From Gp13-AA77 sp036521995 (GTDB lineage Bacteria; Acidobacteriota; Terriglobia; UBA7540): a stretch of 14,122 bases of DNA. Of the stretch, positions 1 to 8,771 are shown one piece after another; positions within the stretch are counted from its first letter, which is position 1, and each line of letters opens with the position of its first letter. The translations under genes were made by a program, and so were the position numbers. Where the stretch lies: NCBI GenBank assembly GCA_036521995.1, contig DATDGR010000141.1, forward strand, positions 1-14,122, written 5' to 3'. Under the pieces are notes generated by a model. That model was given only the letters and a program-made list of their open reading frames with translations, ran no database searches and was not told the origin of the DNA.

Positions 1-1493
1 AGGGGTCTGCTGATGAAGCGAAGCCCGCGGCCGAGTTTCGAGACCTCGAGCACCAAGTCCAAGAACTGAATGCTGCCTTGCAACAGATGCGCACCGAGAT
101 CGAAGAGGCGCGCGGTCAAGCCACCGAGCTTCGGCAGGAGCTCAGGGACACCAGTGACCAGGTTCGAGTCCTCAAGAGTGAACTGGCCGAAACGCGCAAC
201 CCGGCTAAGCTCCAGCCAGAGCCGGTTCTACCCGCTGCCGAAGCCAGCCAAAACGCCGTGCAGCAGCTCGCGACCCGGGTTTCAAAGGTCGAGGACGGGC
301 AGCAACTCCTTGACGCGAAGGTCGATGATCAATACCAGACCAAGGTTGAGAGCGGCTCGAAGTACCGGGTACGGCTCTCAGGCATGGCGTTGTTCAATGC
401 CTTTAGTACGCGCGGTGCTACGGACGAGTTTGACGTGCCTGGTTACGCTATGGCTCGCGATCCTTCGCAGCCGAGCGGCGGTTTCGGCGCCACCGTGCGG
501 CAATCGATCCTGGGCCTCGACGTTTTCGGCCCAACGGTCGCGGGCGCAACCACCCACGCTGATATTCGGGCGGATTTCTTTGGCGGCTTCACCAGCGCTC
601 CGGACGGCGTCACAGCCGGCATCTTCCGTCTTCGGACCGCCGGCCTGCAACTGAACTGGCAAAACACTTCGATCGTTGCGGGGCAATACACTCCCTTTTT
701 CTCTCCACTTTCGCCCACCTCTCTGGCGTCGGTCGGATATCCGGCGATGGCCGACTCGGGTAACCTGTGGGTGTGGACTCCACAAGTCTATGTCGAGCGC
801 CGCCTGACTCTCTCAGATGGGTCTAAGGTATCATTCCAGGGCGGTATTCTGGATTCGCTGACCGGTGAAGTCCCTCCGGACCCGTATTACCGCGAGCCCC
901 AGGCCGGAGAGAGATCAGGGCAGCCAGCCTACGCTGCCAGGATCGCATGGATCAACGGCTCGCAGAGCGTCCCCTTCTCAGTTGGCGTGGGCGGCTACTA
1001 CGCCCGACAGAACTGGGGCTTCGGTCGCACCGTGGATGCGTGGGCCGGGACAGCCGATTGGAGCTTGCCGATGAGCCATGGGTTTAGTCTGACCGGCGAG
1101 TTCTATCGCGGCCGCGCGCTCGGTGGGCTTGGCGCCGCGGAGGGTCGCAGCATCGTGGTTAACGGTCCGCTGTTGAACCCTCAAACCGAAATCTACGGGG
1201 CGGACTCCACCGGCGGATGGGCGCAGTTGAAATTCACCCCCTCGGAGAAAATCGAGTTCAACGGCGCTTTCGGCGAGGACTTCTCGCCTGATCCGGGCCT
1301 CCAGTACGCTGCTGGCGGAGCAACCTATGGGCCACCTATCGGAAGAAACGCGACCGCGTTTTTCAACACGATTTATCACGTACGCTCCAATGTCATGTTT
1401 TCCGTTGAGTACCGTCGCTTGCGAACGGCGGAGACTCAACCCGGGTTGTACAACGCGGGCCAGGTGAGCCTGAGCGCTGCAACCCTGTTCTGA
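1..1493 (+). CDS. Porin-like outer-membrane beta-barrel protein with N-terminal coiled coil (5' end missing)
   Basis: The reading frame is open from the first full codon at position 3, so the true start and any signal peptide lie left of the window; 496 residues are visible. The first 90 or so visible residues are rich in heptad-like Glu/Gln/Leu/Arg (for example QELRDTSDQVRVLKSELAE) and should form a coiled coil, as in porins with a periplasmic trimerisation or peptidoglycan-facing stalk. The rest alternates short hydrophobic/aromatic strands with Gly/Asn/Asp turns, has no long hydrophobic helix, and ends in SAATLF. A C-terminal Phe is the usual last residue of BAM-assembled outer-membrane barrels. 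Role inferred: outer-membrane channel, substrate unknown. A TTG at 78 in the same frame is not needed as a start because the coiled coil continues upstream of it. It is followed after 33 bp by the cupredoxin gene and is probably co-transcribed with it. The barrel class is fairly sure; the family within it is not. Confidence 0.72.
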   Translation, partial: GSADEAKPAAEFRDLEHQVQELNAALQQMRTEIEEARGQATELRQELRDTSDQVRVLKSELAETRNPAKLQPEPVLPAAEASQNAVQQLATRVSKVEDGQQLLDAKVDDQYQTKVESGSKYRVRLSGMALFNAFSTRGATDEFDVPGYAMARDPSQPSGGFGATVRQSILGLDVFGPTVAGATTHADIRADFFGGFTSAPDGVTAGIFRLRTAGLQLNWQNTSIVAGQYTPFFSPLSPTSLASVGYPAMADSGNLWVWTPQVYVERRLTLSDGSKVSFQGGILDSLTGEVPPDPYYREPQAGERSGQPAYAARIAWINGSQSVPFSVGVGGYYARQNWGFGRTVDAWAGTADWSLPMSHGFSLTGEFYRGRALGGLGAAEGRSIVVNGPLLNPQTEIYGADSTGGWAQLKFTPSEKIEFNGAFGEDFSPDPGLQYAAGGATYGPPIGRNATAFFNTIYHVRSNVMFSVEYRRLRTAETQPGLYNAGQVSLSAATLF

Positions 1494-1526
1494 GCTCGCA
1501 AGAACCCGATCGGGAGTCCGAAACCT

Positions 1527-2258
1527 ATGATTCTCTCGCCAGCACCGCGTCGGAGTTGGTTGCTGATCGTGGGACTGCTGTTTGCCCACAACAGCCTGCT
1601 TGCACAGACCTTGACGGTAACCGGCCATGTGACCGTTGAGGGGTCTGCGGCTAGGGCGAGGCCGACTAACAACTCCGGTGCGGTTGTCTGGCTCACCCCA
1701 CTGGGCGAAACAGAGCTCCAGGCCAAGGCGGCCTTGGGCCCCTTCAAGCTGGTTCAGAAAAACAAGCAGTTCATCCCTCATGTCCTGGTGGTCCCGGTGG
1801 GCGCGGTGGTTGAGTTCCCGAACCATGATCCCTTCTTTCACAACGTCTTTTCACTCTTCGACGGTAAGCGATTCGATCTGGGCCTCTATGAAGCCGGCAC
1901 CACGCGGAACGTTCATTTCAATGCGCCGGGCATTAGCTACATTTTCTGTAACATCCATCCGGCGATGAGTGCGGTCGTGATCACCACGAAAGCACCTTAT
2001 TACGCTATCTCGAACGCAGCCGGCGATATCACTATTGACGACGTGCCGCCCGGACGCTATCAGCTCAGTATCTGGCAGGAGCGCTGCCTTCCCGATCTGC
2101 TCCGAAGTCTGTCGCGCGCAGTCGTCGTCTCGCCTACGTCATCCTCCCTGGGAGAGCTTCGTCTGGCTGAATCCGGCAACCTGCTCAAGCATAAGAACCT
2201 TTACGGCCTGGACTACGAGCTCGCTGCGCCCCAGGATTCCACCTACGCTCAGCCCTAA
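1527..2258 (+). CDS. Secreted cupredoxin-like protein with carboxypeptidase-regulatory-like domain
   Basis: The product has 243 residues. An N-terminal signal peptide (basic PRR, then WLLIVGLLFA, likely cleavage after about residue 26) sends it to the periplasm. Residues about 85-152 form a blue-copper domain. His105 in FFHNVFS, Cys141, His144 and Met147 in CNIHPAM give the complete His-Cys-His-Met set of a type 1 copper site, with the short C-x2-H-x2-M loop known from amicyanin. Residues about 160-185 (SNAAGDITIDDVPPGRYQLS) match the carboxypeptidase-regulatory-like beta-sandwich often found after such domains in proteins labelled 'methylamine utilization protein'. The start ATG has GGGAG about 10 bases upstream. 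Inferred role: periplasmic electron transfer or copper binding. No methylamine dehydrogenase genes are visible, so that label should not be taken literally. The spacing suggests an operon with the upstream porin-like gene. Confidence 0.82.
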   Translation: MILSPAPRRSWLLIVGLLFAHNSLLAQTLTVTGHVTVEGSAARARPTNNSGAVVWLTPLGETELQAKAALGPFKLVQKNKQFIPHVLVVPVGAVVEFPNHDPFFHNVFSLFDGKRFDLGLYEAGTTRNVHFNAPGISYIFCNIHPAMSAVVITTKAPYYAISNAAGDITIDDVPPGRYQLSIWQERCLPDLLRSLSRAVVVSPTSSSLGELRLAESGNLLKHKNLYGLDYELAAPQDSTYAQP

Positions 2259-2390
2259 GAAGTCCGAAGCGAGCGGTGTTATCTCGCGTCGCAGGCCGCT
2301 CCTTCTTCGTCCTTGTGATCCGTCCTTCAGGACATTCTTCTTCCGGTCGCTGCTCGTCTGGTCTATGCTTTCTGCCTTACCGCTTCCACC

Positions 2391-2395
2391 GGAGG
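2391..2395 (+). promoter_or_regulatory. Ribosome binding site that fixes the GTG start at 2402
   Basis: GGAGG sits 6 bases before GTG 2402. The frame is open further upstream to a GTG at 2276, but that extension is a basic, Ser/Arg-rich stretch that would bury the signal peptide. The GTG at 2402 gives a normal signal peptide at once, so it is preferred. Confidence 0.8.
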
Positions 2396-2401
2396 TCTCG
2401 A

Positions 2402-5400
2402 GTGATTCGATTGATCACAGCCCGTCATCTCATGTTGATCGCCCTCACCGGCGCTTTTGTCCTTTCCCTTGCTGGACCCCTGCCGGCGCAGCAGTATCCA
2501 GCAACTCTCTACCAGGGGATGCGATGGCGCATGATCGGCCCCTTCCGAGGCGGCCGCACCCGGGCAGCCACCGGCGTGCCCAACCAGCCAAACGTTTTTT
2601 ACATGGGTCAGGTGAACGGCGGGGTCTGGAAGTCGGATGACTATGGCCGCACCTGGAATCCCATCTTTGAAGACCAAGGAACACAATCCATTGGGGCCAT
2701 CGCGGTGGCTCCGTCCGATCCGAGCACCATCTATGTGGCGACCGGGGAAGGATTGCAGCGTCCCGACCTCTCGGTGGGCGACGGGATTTACAGGTCGACC
2801 GACGCCGGCAAGACCTGGGCGCATCTGGGCCTTCGGGACGGCCAGCAGATTCCCGCGCTTGCCATCGATCCGCGCGATCCAAACCGCCTGTTTGCGGCCG
2901 TGCTCGGCCATCCGTACGGTGCGAACGAGGAGCGCGGACTCTTCCGTTCCACCGACGGCGGCCAGACTTGGCAGAAGGTGCTCTATAGGGATGAGAACAC
3001 GGGCGCCTCTGACGTGGAGATCGACCCCTCGAATCCGGATGTCGTCTACGCATGTCTGTGGCGGGCCCGCCAAGGCCCGTGGGAGGACGGCAACGAATAC
3101 GGCGGTGCGGGTGGCGGCATTTTCAAATCGACCGATGCCGGCACCACCTGGAACAGGCTCGCCGGCGGGCTGCCGGAGGATCTGATGCAGGCCTACGTGG
3201 GCATCGCGTCCAGCAACACGCGCCGGCTCTATGCGAGCATAGCCACGACCCATGGACAGCATATCTATCGCTCTGACGACGCTGGCGATTCCTGGCGGCA
3301 AGCCACCACGGACTCGCGCCCCACGGGGCGCATCGGCGGCGGCGACCTGGCGGTGCCCAAGGTCGACCCCAAGAATCCCGACATACTCTACAGCACCAGC
3401 ACCGTCACTTGGCGCTCCGCCGACGGCGGCAAGACGTGGACGGGGCTTCGCGGTGCGCCTGGCGGCGACGACTACCAGAACATCTGGATCAACCCCAACA
3501 ACCCCGATCTGATCCTGCTGGTAAGCGACCAGGGTGCCATCGTGACCGTCAATGGCGGAAACACGTGGAGCTCCTGGTACAACCAGCCTACAGCGCAGTT
3601 GTACCACGTCATCACCGACGATCAGTTCCCCTACCGCGTTTACGGCGGCCAGCAGGAGAGCGGCTCCGTTGGCACTTCGAGCCGCGGTAACGACGGCGAG
3701 ATCACTTTCCGCGAGTGGCATCCCGTGGGCGTGATCGAATACGGCTACGTGGCGCCGGACCCGCTCCATCCGGACATCGTATACGGCGCCGGCCGCACCG
3801 AGGTGTCGCGATTTGACTGGACCACCGGCCAGGTGCAGAACGTGACGCCCATTCCAGTTCGCAGTGATAAGTACCGCGCCGATCGCACTGAGCCCGTCAT
3901 GTTCTCGCCGGTCGACCCGCATATCCTCTATTACGCCACCAACGTGCTTTTCAAAACCACCAACGGCGGCGAATCCTGGCAGGCCATCAGTCCCGACCTT
4001 ACCCGGCCGCAACCCGGAATCCCCTCTAGCCTCGGTGACCTGGCCGCCCACGACCCGAACGCCGCCAAGATGCGGGGCGCCATCTACGCACTCGGTCCGT
4101 CTTTCAAGGACGTGAATACGCTCTGGGCAGGCACGGACGACGGTCTCATCTGGGCGACGCACGACGGGGGCGGGAACTGGACGAACATCACGCCGCCGGA
4201 CCTCATCCCGTGGAGTAAAGTCACGCAGATTGTGGCCTCGCGCTTCGACGAGCAGACGGCCTACGCCTCCGTCAGCCGCTTCCGCATCGACGACCTCAAC
4301 CCTTACATCTACCGCACGCGCGATGGCGGCAAGACCTGGCAAAAGATTACGAACGGCCTCCCGGATGCGGGCCCGGTCGATACGGTCCGTGAAGACCGTG
4401 TACGAAAGGGCCTGCTGTTTGCAGGCACCGAAAACGCCGTCTGGGTGTCCTTTGACGACGGCGACCACTGGCAGTCCCTGCAACTGAACCTGCCCCACAC
4501 CTCCATGCGCGACCTCTGGATCCACGACCATGACCTGATCGTGGCCACCCACGGCCGCTCCTTCTGGATCCTCGATGACATCAGCCCGCTGCGGCAGATC
4601 ACGGATGCGGTGGCGAATTCCGATGCTTACCTCTTCAAGCTCGAGCGGGTGTATCGCGTGCGCCGCGACACCAACACGGACACGCCGCTGCCGCCGGACG
4701 AGCCCGCCGGAAAGAATCCGCCCGACGGCGCCATTGTTGACTACTGGCTGAAAGCGCCGGCCCAGGCGCCGGTCACGCTGGAGATTCTGGACAGCGCCGG
4801 CCACGTAGTCCGCCGCTTTTCCAGCGCCGACAAACCTGAGCCTATCGACCCGAGCTTGAGCATACCTGTCTATTGGCTGCGGCCGCCGCAAGTGCTTTCC
4901 GCCTCCGCAGGCATGCATCGCTTCGTGTGGGACCTTCATTACACGGCTCCCGACACGCTCCGTCACGAATACCCCATTGCCGCCGTCCCGCACGACACAC
5001 CCCGAGAGCCGCTCGGACCCCTCGCTTGGGGCAACTATCAGGTCCGGCTCACAGTGGACGGGCGGACCTTTTCGCAGGAGCTGCTGTTGAAACCGGACCC
5101 TCGTGTGCAGCTTCCGGCCACGAGCCAGGGACCGCTCGACGAGCAGTTGGCGCTGGCGGTTCATCTCACGGAGCTGATCAACCGAGACTATCTGGCGGTC
5201 AGCGAAGTGCGAGATCTGCAGGCGAAGATTCAGGAATTGCAGAAACGCAACCAGGGCTCGCCGGCCGCAGCCTCGCTCACCGCGCCACTCGCCGAGATCG
5301 ACCGGAAAGCCGGCGAGCTCGAGGGCCGCAGGGGGAGTCCCTCCGGTCCGGCTCGTTCCGGACCAGAGAGTCTTTCCCAGCTCAACGACCAATTGAGCGG

Positions 5401-5623
5401 CCTCTACGGGGCCGTCGAAGCCGCTGACGCCCGGCCGACCACGCAGCAGATGGAGGCGGCGCGCGGCCTCGAAAAGGCACTCGAGACCCAATTGGCCGAG
5501 TGGAACCAAATCAAGCAGCAAGATCTGCCATCGGTCAACCGCCAGCTCAAGAACGCCGGTGCGCCGGAAATCCGCCTCGAGGCCAAGCCCCAGCCGGACG
5601 AGGAGTCAGACGATTTGGAGTAG
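2402..5623 (+). CDS. Secreted VPS10/sortilin-like BNR (Asp-box) beta-propeller protein
   Basis: The product has 1,073 residues with a start at GTG 2402. The signal peptide is at residues 1-30 (hydrophobic LMLIALTGAFVLSLAG, then PLPAQQ). About eleven Asp-boxes of the S/T-x-D-x-G-x-T/S-W type lie between residues 78 and 690, for example SDDYGRTW, STDAGKTW, STDGGQTW, SADGGKTW and TRDGGKTW. This is the signature of sortilin/VPS10-type and xyloglucanase-like beta-propellers. The conserved opening WRMIGPFRGGR and the later GTDDGLIWATHDGG and RSFWILDDISPL segments are typical of acidobacterial members annotated 'glycosyl hydrolase' or 'VPS10 domain-containing'. After the propeller, residues about 790-810 (VTLEILDSAGHVVRRFSS) resemble a FlgD-like Ig fold. 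Residues about 930-1050 are helical and coiled-coil-like, ending in an acidic tail. No catalytic residues of a glycosidase can be assigned, so binding or scaffold roles are equally possible. It is probably exported to the periplasm or cell surface. Confidence 0.87.
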   Translation: MIRLITARHLMLIALTGAFVLSLAGPLPAQQYPATLYQGMRWRMIGPFRGGRTRAATGVPNQPNVFYMGQVNGGVWKSDDYGRTWNPIFEDQGTQSIGAIAVAPSDPSTIYVATGEGLQRPDLSVGDGIYRSTDAGKTWAHLGLRDGQQIPALAIDPRDPNRLFAAVLGHPYGANEERGLFRSTDGGQTWQKVLYRDENTGASDVEIDPSNPDVVYACLWRARQGPWEDGNEYGGAGGGIFKSTDAGTTWNRLAGGLPEDLMQAYVGIASSNTRRLYASIATTHGQHIYRSDDAGDSWRQATTDSRPTGRIGGGDLAVPKVDPKNPDILYSTSTVTWRSADGGKTWTGLRGAPGGDDYQNIWINPNNPDLILLVSDQGAIVTVNGGNTWSSWYNQPTAQLYHVITDDQFPYRVYGGQQESGSVGTSSRGNDGEITFREWHPVGVIEYGYVAPDPLHPDIVYGAGRTEVSRFDWTTGQVQNVTPIPVRSDKYRADRTEPVMFSPVDPHILYYATNVLFKTTNGGESWQAISPDLTRPQPGIPSSLGDLAAHDPNAAKMRGAIYALGPSFKDVNTLWAGTDDGLIWATHDGGGNWTNITPPDLIPWSKVTQIVASRFDEQTAYASVSRFRIDDLNPYIYRTRDGGKTWQKITNGLPDAGPVDTVREDRVRKGLLFAGTENAVWVSFDDGDHWQSLQLNLPHTSMRDLWIHDHDLIVATHGRSFWILDDISPLRQITDAVANSDAYLFKLERVYRVRRDTNTDTPLPPDEPAGKNPPDGAIVDYWLKAPAQAPVTLEILDSAGHVVRRFSSADKPEPIDPSLSIPVYWLRPPQVLSASAGMHRFVWDLHYTAPDTLRHEYPIAAVPHDTPREPLGPLAWGNYQVRLTVDGRTFSQELLLKPDPRVQLPATSQGPLDEQLALAVHLTELINRDYLAVSEVRDLQAKIQELQKRNQGSPAAASLTAPLAEIDRKAGELEGRRGSPSGPARSGPESLSQLNDQLSGLYGAVEAADARPTTQQMEAARGLEKALETQLAEWNQIKQQDLPSVNRQLKNAGAPEIRLEAKPQPDEESDDLE

Positions 5624-5640
5624 CTGCGGTATCTTCTCTG

Positions 5641-5847
5641 ATTGATTCCTTTGGGGTTGCGCTGTTTCGCCCTTGTCAGGTTCGTTTTGGGTTCGTTTCG
5701 GGTTCGTTTTTTTCCTGGCCAGAGCGCCTTATTGATTCTAAATAACTTATTCGAGTCACAGTCGTCCAAGCTCGGGTTCGTTTAGGTTCGTTCTAGGTTC
5801 GTTTTTGCTAACTTTTGTTGATTCTAAACCACTTCTCGGGTTCGTTT
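5641..5847 (+). repeat. Compound intergenic repeat: GGTTCGTTT units alternating with TTGATTCTAAA modules
   Basis: Seven same-strand copies of GGTTCGTTT (one ends GGTTCGTTC) begin at 5679, 5690, 5701, 5775, 5785, 5796 and 5839. The first three are exactly 11 bp apart; the second triplet is spaced 10 and 11 bp. A second module, TTGATTCTAAA, occurs at 5732-5742 and 5819-5829; the 22-bp windows around the two copies (5729-5750 and 5815-5836) match at 18 positions. A shorter TTGATTC lies at 5642. The order is therefore module, three units, module, three units, module, one unit. The block is much more AT-rich than the flanking genes and has no credible ORF. It could be a dispersed repeat family, a protein-binding array or a transcription-ending region; the sequence alone does not decide. 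Confidence 0.85.
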
Positions 5848-5862
5848 TTTGATTTTTTGACC

Positions 5863-5877
5863 GGGGGGGAGGGGGGG
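5863..5877 (+). other. G-tract with G-quadruplex potential
   Basis: Seven G, one A, seven G lie directly after the repeat array. This can be read as four GGG runs with one-base loops (G, A, G), which meets the usual rule for an intramolecular G-quadruplex on the + strand. It lies 240 bp downstream of the VPS10/BNR stop codon. Whether it folds in the cell is unknown; a simple homopolymeric slippage tract is the alternative. Confidence 0.5.
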
Positions 5878-6288
5878 CTCCTTTGGCCGTCAAAACGGCA
5901 ACGTCGAAGGGGTGATCCCGGCACCTGGCAGGGCCGTGAGATCATTGCGAGGCGTGCGGTCAACCCTTTCAGCGTTGTTGGGTCTGTGCGGACTCGCGTC
6001 CGTAGGTTGCACCTCCGGCTACTCACGGATGGCCCTTGCCGGGGGCCGCACCCGATCCAGCAGGCGGCCCTGATCATGGTTTTCCGGCCCAGTTGCAGCA
6101 TACCTCGCACACCCTCGGGCAAATTAATCTTAAACCACAGAGTTAGTAACCCATTAGGATACGTCAAAGTGGCAGGGGATGTCAAGGAGTTGGCCGGGCT
6201 GGCTGGGCTGCCGGAGAGCAGAGCGAATCTTGCCAGGAAAAGGCTCAGCAGGTCACATGACAAGAGCCAGAGTACGTACCCGGCACTC
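5878..6288. other. Non-coding spacer with small hairpins, no gene seen
   Basis: A 163-codon + frame covers this stretch but starts inside the repeat array, has no family resemblance and no ribosome binding site, so it is not called. Visible structure: TCCGT at 5999-6003 pairs with ACGGA at 6025-6029 and encloses an AGGT/ACCT hairpin (6004-6007 with 6011-6014). A GGCCC/GGGCC stem follows at 6031-6035 and 6043-6047. It may be part of a dispersed intergenic element or remnant DNA; no function can be given. Confidence 0.4.
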
Positions 6289-6318
6289 TTGATTCTGTCC
6301 TTGTAATCTGGTAGATTA
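6289..6318 (+). promoter_or_regulatory. Putative sigma70-type promoter with overlapping inverted repeat upstream of the Fe-S carrier gene
   Basis: TTGATT (6289-6294) and TAGATT (6312-6317) are separated by 17 bases, a good match to -35/-10 elements. The -10 hexamer lies within TAATCT-GGT-AGATTA (6304-6318), a perfect inverted repeat with 6-bp arms and a 3-bp spacer. That position suits an operator for a repressor, though no binding protein can be named. The expected transcript would have a leader of about 50 bases before ATG 6376. Confidence 0.5.
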
Positions 6319-6375
6319 AACTATGGTGAGCCGAACTCGCCGAGTGCTGGCGCTTCATCAGAAAAGGAGTTGTCA

Positions 6376-6708
6376 ATGGCCACAGGTTTGGAGATTACGC
6401 CCTACGCCGCCGAAAAGGTAAAGGAGATCATGGCCCAGCAGGACCCTCTGCCGGCCGGTCTCCGCGTCTCTGTCGTTGGGGGAGGCTGTTCGGGGTTCTC
6501 TTATCAGATGAACTTCGAGAGCCAAACGAACCCGATCGACAAAGTGCTTGAGTTCGACGGGCTGAAGGTCTTTGTCGATCAGGCGTCTCTGATGTATCTC
6601 AAGGGAACCAAGATCGACTTCGTTGAGACGCTCGAGGGTTCGGGCTTTAAGTTTGAGAACCCGAACGTCAAATCCACCTGCGGGTGCGGCAGTTCGTTCA
6701 CCGTCTAA
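6376..6708 (+). CDS. erpA: A-type iron-sulfur cluster carrier (HesB/IscA/ErpA family)
   Basis: The product has 110 residues, the normal length for the family. It carries Fe-S clusters from the assembly scaffold to apo-enzymes in the cytoplasm. The three invariant cysteine ligands are present: Cys38 in GGGCSGFSY, and Cys102 and Cys104 in STCGCGSSF near the C terminus. The family opening (ITPYAAEKVKEIM) and LKGTKIDFVETLEGSGFKFENPN are also clear. The start is ATG 6376 with AGGAG at 6365-6369, six bases upstream; an in-frame TTG at 6370 is too close to that ribosome binding site. No iscS, iscU or suf genes are adjacent, so it stands as a single gene with its own likely promoter and terminator. 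ErpA and IscA cannot be separated safely by eye; erpA is the best guess for a stand-alone copy. Confidence 0.93.
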   Translation: MATGLEITPYAAEKVKEIMAQQDPLPAGLRVSVVGGGCSGFSYQMNFESQTNPIDKVLEFDGLKVFVDQASLMYLKGTKIDFVETLEGSGFKFENPNVKSTCGCGSSFTV

Positions 6709-6731
6709 GCGGTTTGGAGTTTGCCTATGAC

Positions 6732-6776
6732 GCCCCGGCGCTCCTTTCCAGGAGACTCGCCGGGGCTTTGTATTTT
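6732..6776 (+). terminator. Strong intrinsic terminator after the Fe-S carrier gene
   Basis: GCCCCGGCG (6732-6740) pairs with CGCCGGGGC (6758-6766). Inside it CTCCT (6741-6745) pairs with AGGAG (6750-6754) around a TTCC loop, with a three-base bulge ACT. The stem is 14 bp in total and is followed by TTTGTATTTT. It lies 24 bases after the stop codon at 6708, as expected of a rho-independent terminator, and ends only 20 bases before the nadE start. Confidence 0.88.
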
Positions 6777-6796
6777 GGGCCCCGTCCTCCAGGCGC

Positions 6797-8437
<1,641 letters not shown>

Positions 8438-8591
8438 AGAGTGGGCGACCCTCCTTGCCAGGACCTTTCTGACCGTCCGGCACCCCGGAGGGGCCGCCTA
8501 GGATTCCGCCGCTTAGGACCTGGAAATGACAAGAACATATTCCAGAGCTAAGTGCGGCGCTAAAGGACTTACGCGGTAGCTCGCGCCGACG

Positions 8592-8616
8592 AAAGTGTGC
8601 AAGCATTATACACTTT
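8592..8616. repeat. Inverted repeat AAAGTGT / ACACTTT
   Basis: Perfect 7-bp arms (8592-8598 and 8610-8616) flank an AT-rich 11-base centre. It lies in a locally AT-rich patch of an otherwise GC-rich spacer. It could be an operator or a small hairpin; there is no T-run to support a terminator on the + strand beyond the TTTT at its own end. Confidence 0.6.
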
Positions 8617-8640
8617 TGCCAAAATTGGGTAAGAATCCAG

Positions 8641-8650
8641 TTCACGTGAA
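8641..8650. repeat. Perfect 10-bp palindrome TTCACGTGAA
   Basis: A self-complementary decamer, of the kind bound by dimeric transcription factors. It lies about 270 bp upstream of the DUF4258 start and 25 bp after the AAAGTGT inverted repeat. Chance occurrence cannot be excluded. Confidence 0.45.
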
Positions 8651-8669
8651 ATCAAAGGAACATACCTGG

Positions 8670-8683
8670 GGCGCTCGGGCGCC
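8670..8683 (+). repeat. Small hairpin GGCGC-TCGG-GCGCC
   Basis: A perfect 5-bp GC stem with a 4-base TCGG loop, followed by only two T residues, so it is not a convincing terminator. It may form part of a larger folded transcript with the 8737-8771 hairpin. Confidence 0.45.
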
Positions 8684-8736
8684 TTGACCAACCGTTGACC
8701 GGGCGGCGACCATCGGCCAACGCGCGGTCGAAACCA

Positions 8737-8771
8737 GGGAGCGCGGACCCAAGACCGGGGTTCGCGCTCCC
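8737..8771. repeat. Long inverted repeat with 14-bp arms
   Basis: GGGAGCGCGGACCC (8737-8750) and GGGTTCGCGCTCCC (8758-8771) are reverse complements except for one G-T pair, with the 7-base loop AAGACCG. The outer nine pairs are perfect. The downstream sequence has pyrimidine-rich CTTTCTTT about 15 bases later but no true T-run. It may be an intergenic palindromic repeat unit, a terminator-like hairpin for a transcript reading from either side, or an RNA structure. Confidence 0.75.

Noticed and set aside
2276..2401. Possible 42-residue N-terminal extension of the VPS10/BNR protein
   Set aside because: The extension is Ser/Arg-rich, would mask the signal peptide, and the perfect GGAGG at 2391-2395 serves GTG 2402.
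2363..5521. A 1,052-codon open frame on the minus strand opposite the VPS10/BNR gene
   Set aside because: Its codons are exactly in register with the sense codons, so minus-strand stops would need TTA, CTA or TCA in the sense gene, which GC-rich genomes rarely use. The translation has no family resemblance, while the sense strand has a signal peptide and eleven Asp-boxes.
5679..5847. CRISPR array reading of the repeat block
   Set aside because: Repeats are only 9-11 bp, spaced without unique 25-45 bp spacers in most places, and there are no cas genes.
5679..5850. GGTTCG motifs resembling tRNA T-arms
   Set aside because: No acceptor, D- or anticodon stems can be formed around any copy, and the motif recurs seven times in tandem-like order, which marks a repeat rather than a tRNA.
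5815..6306. 163-codon + frame in the spacer before the Fe-S carrier gene
   Set aside because: It starts inside the repeat array, runs through a G-tract and hairpins, has no ribosome binding site and no recognisable domain.
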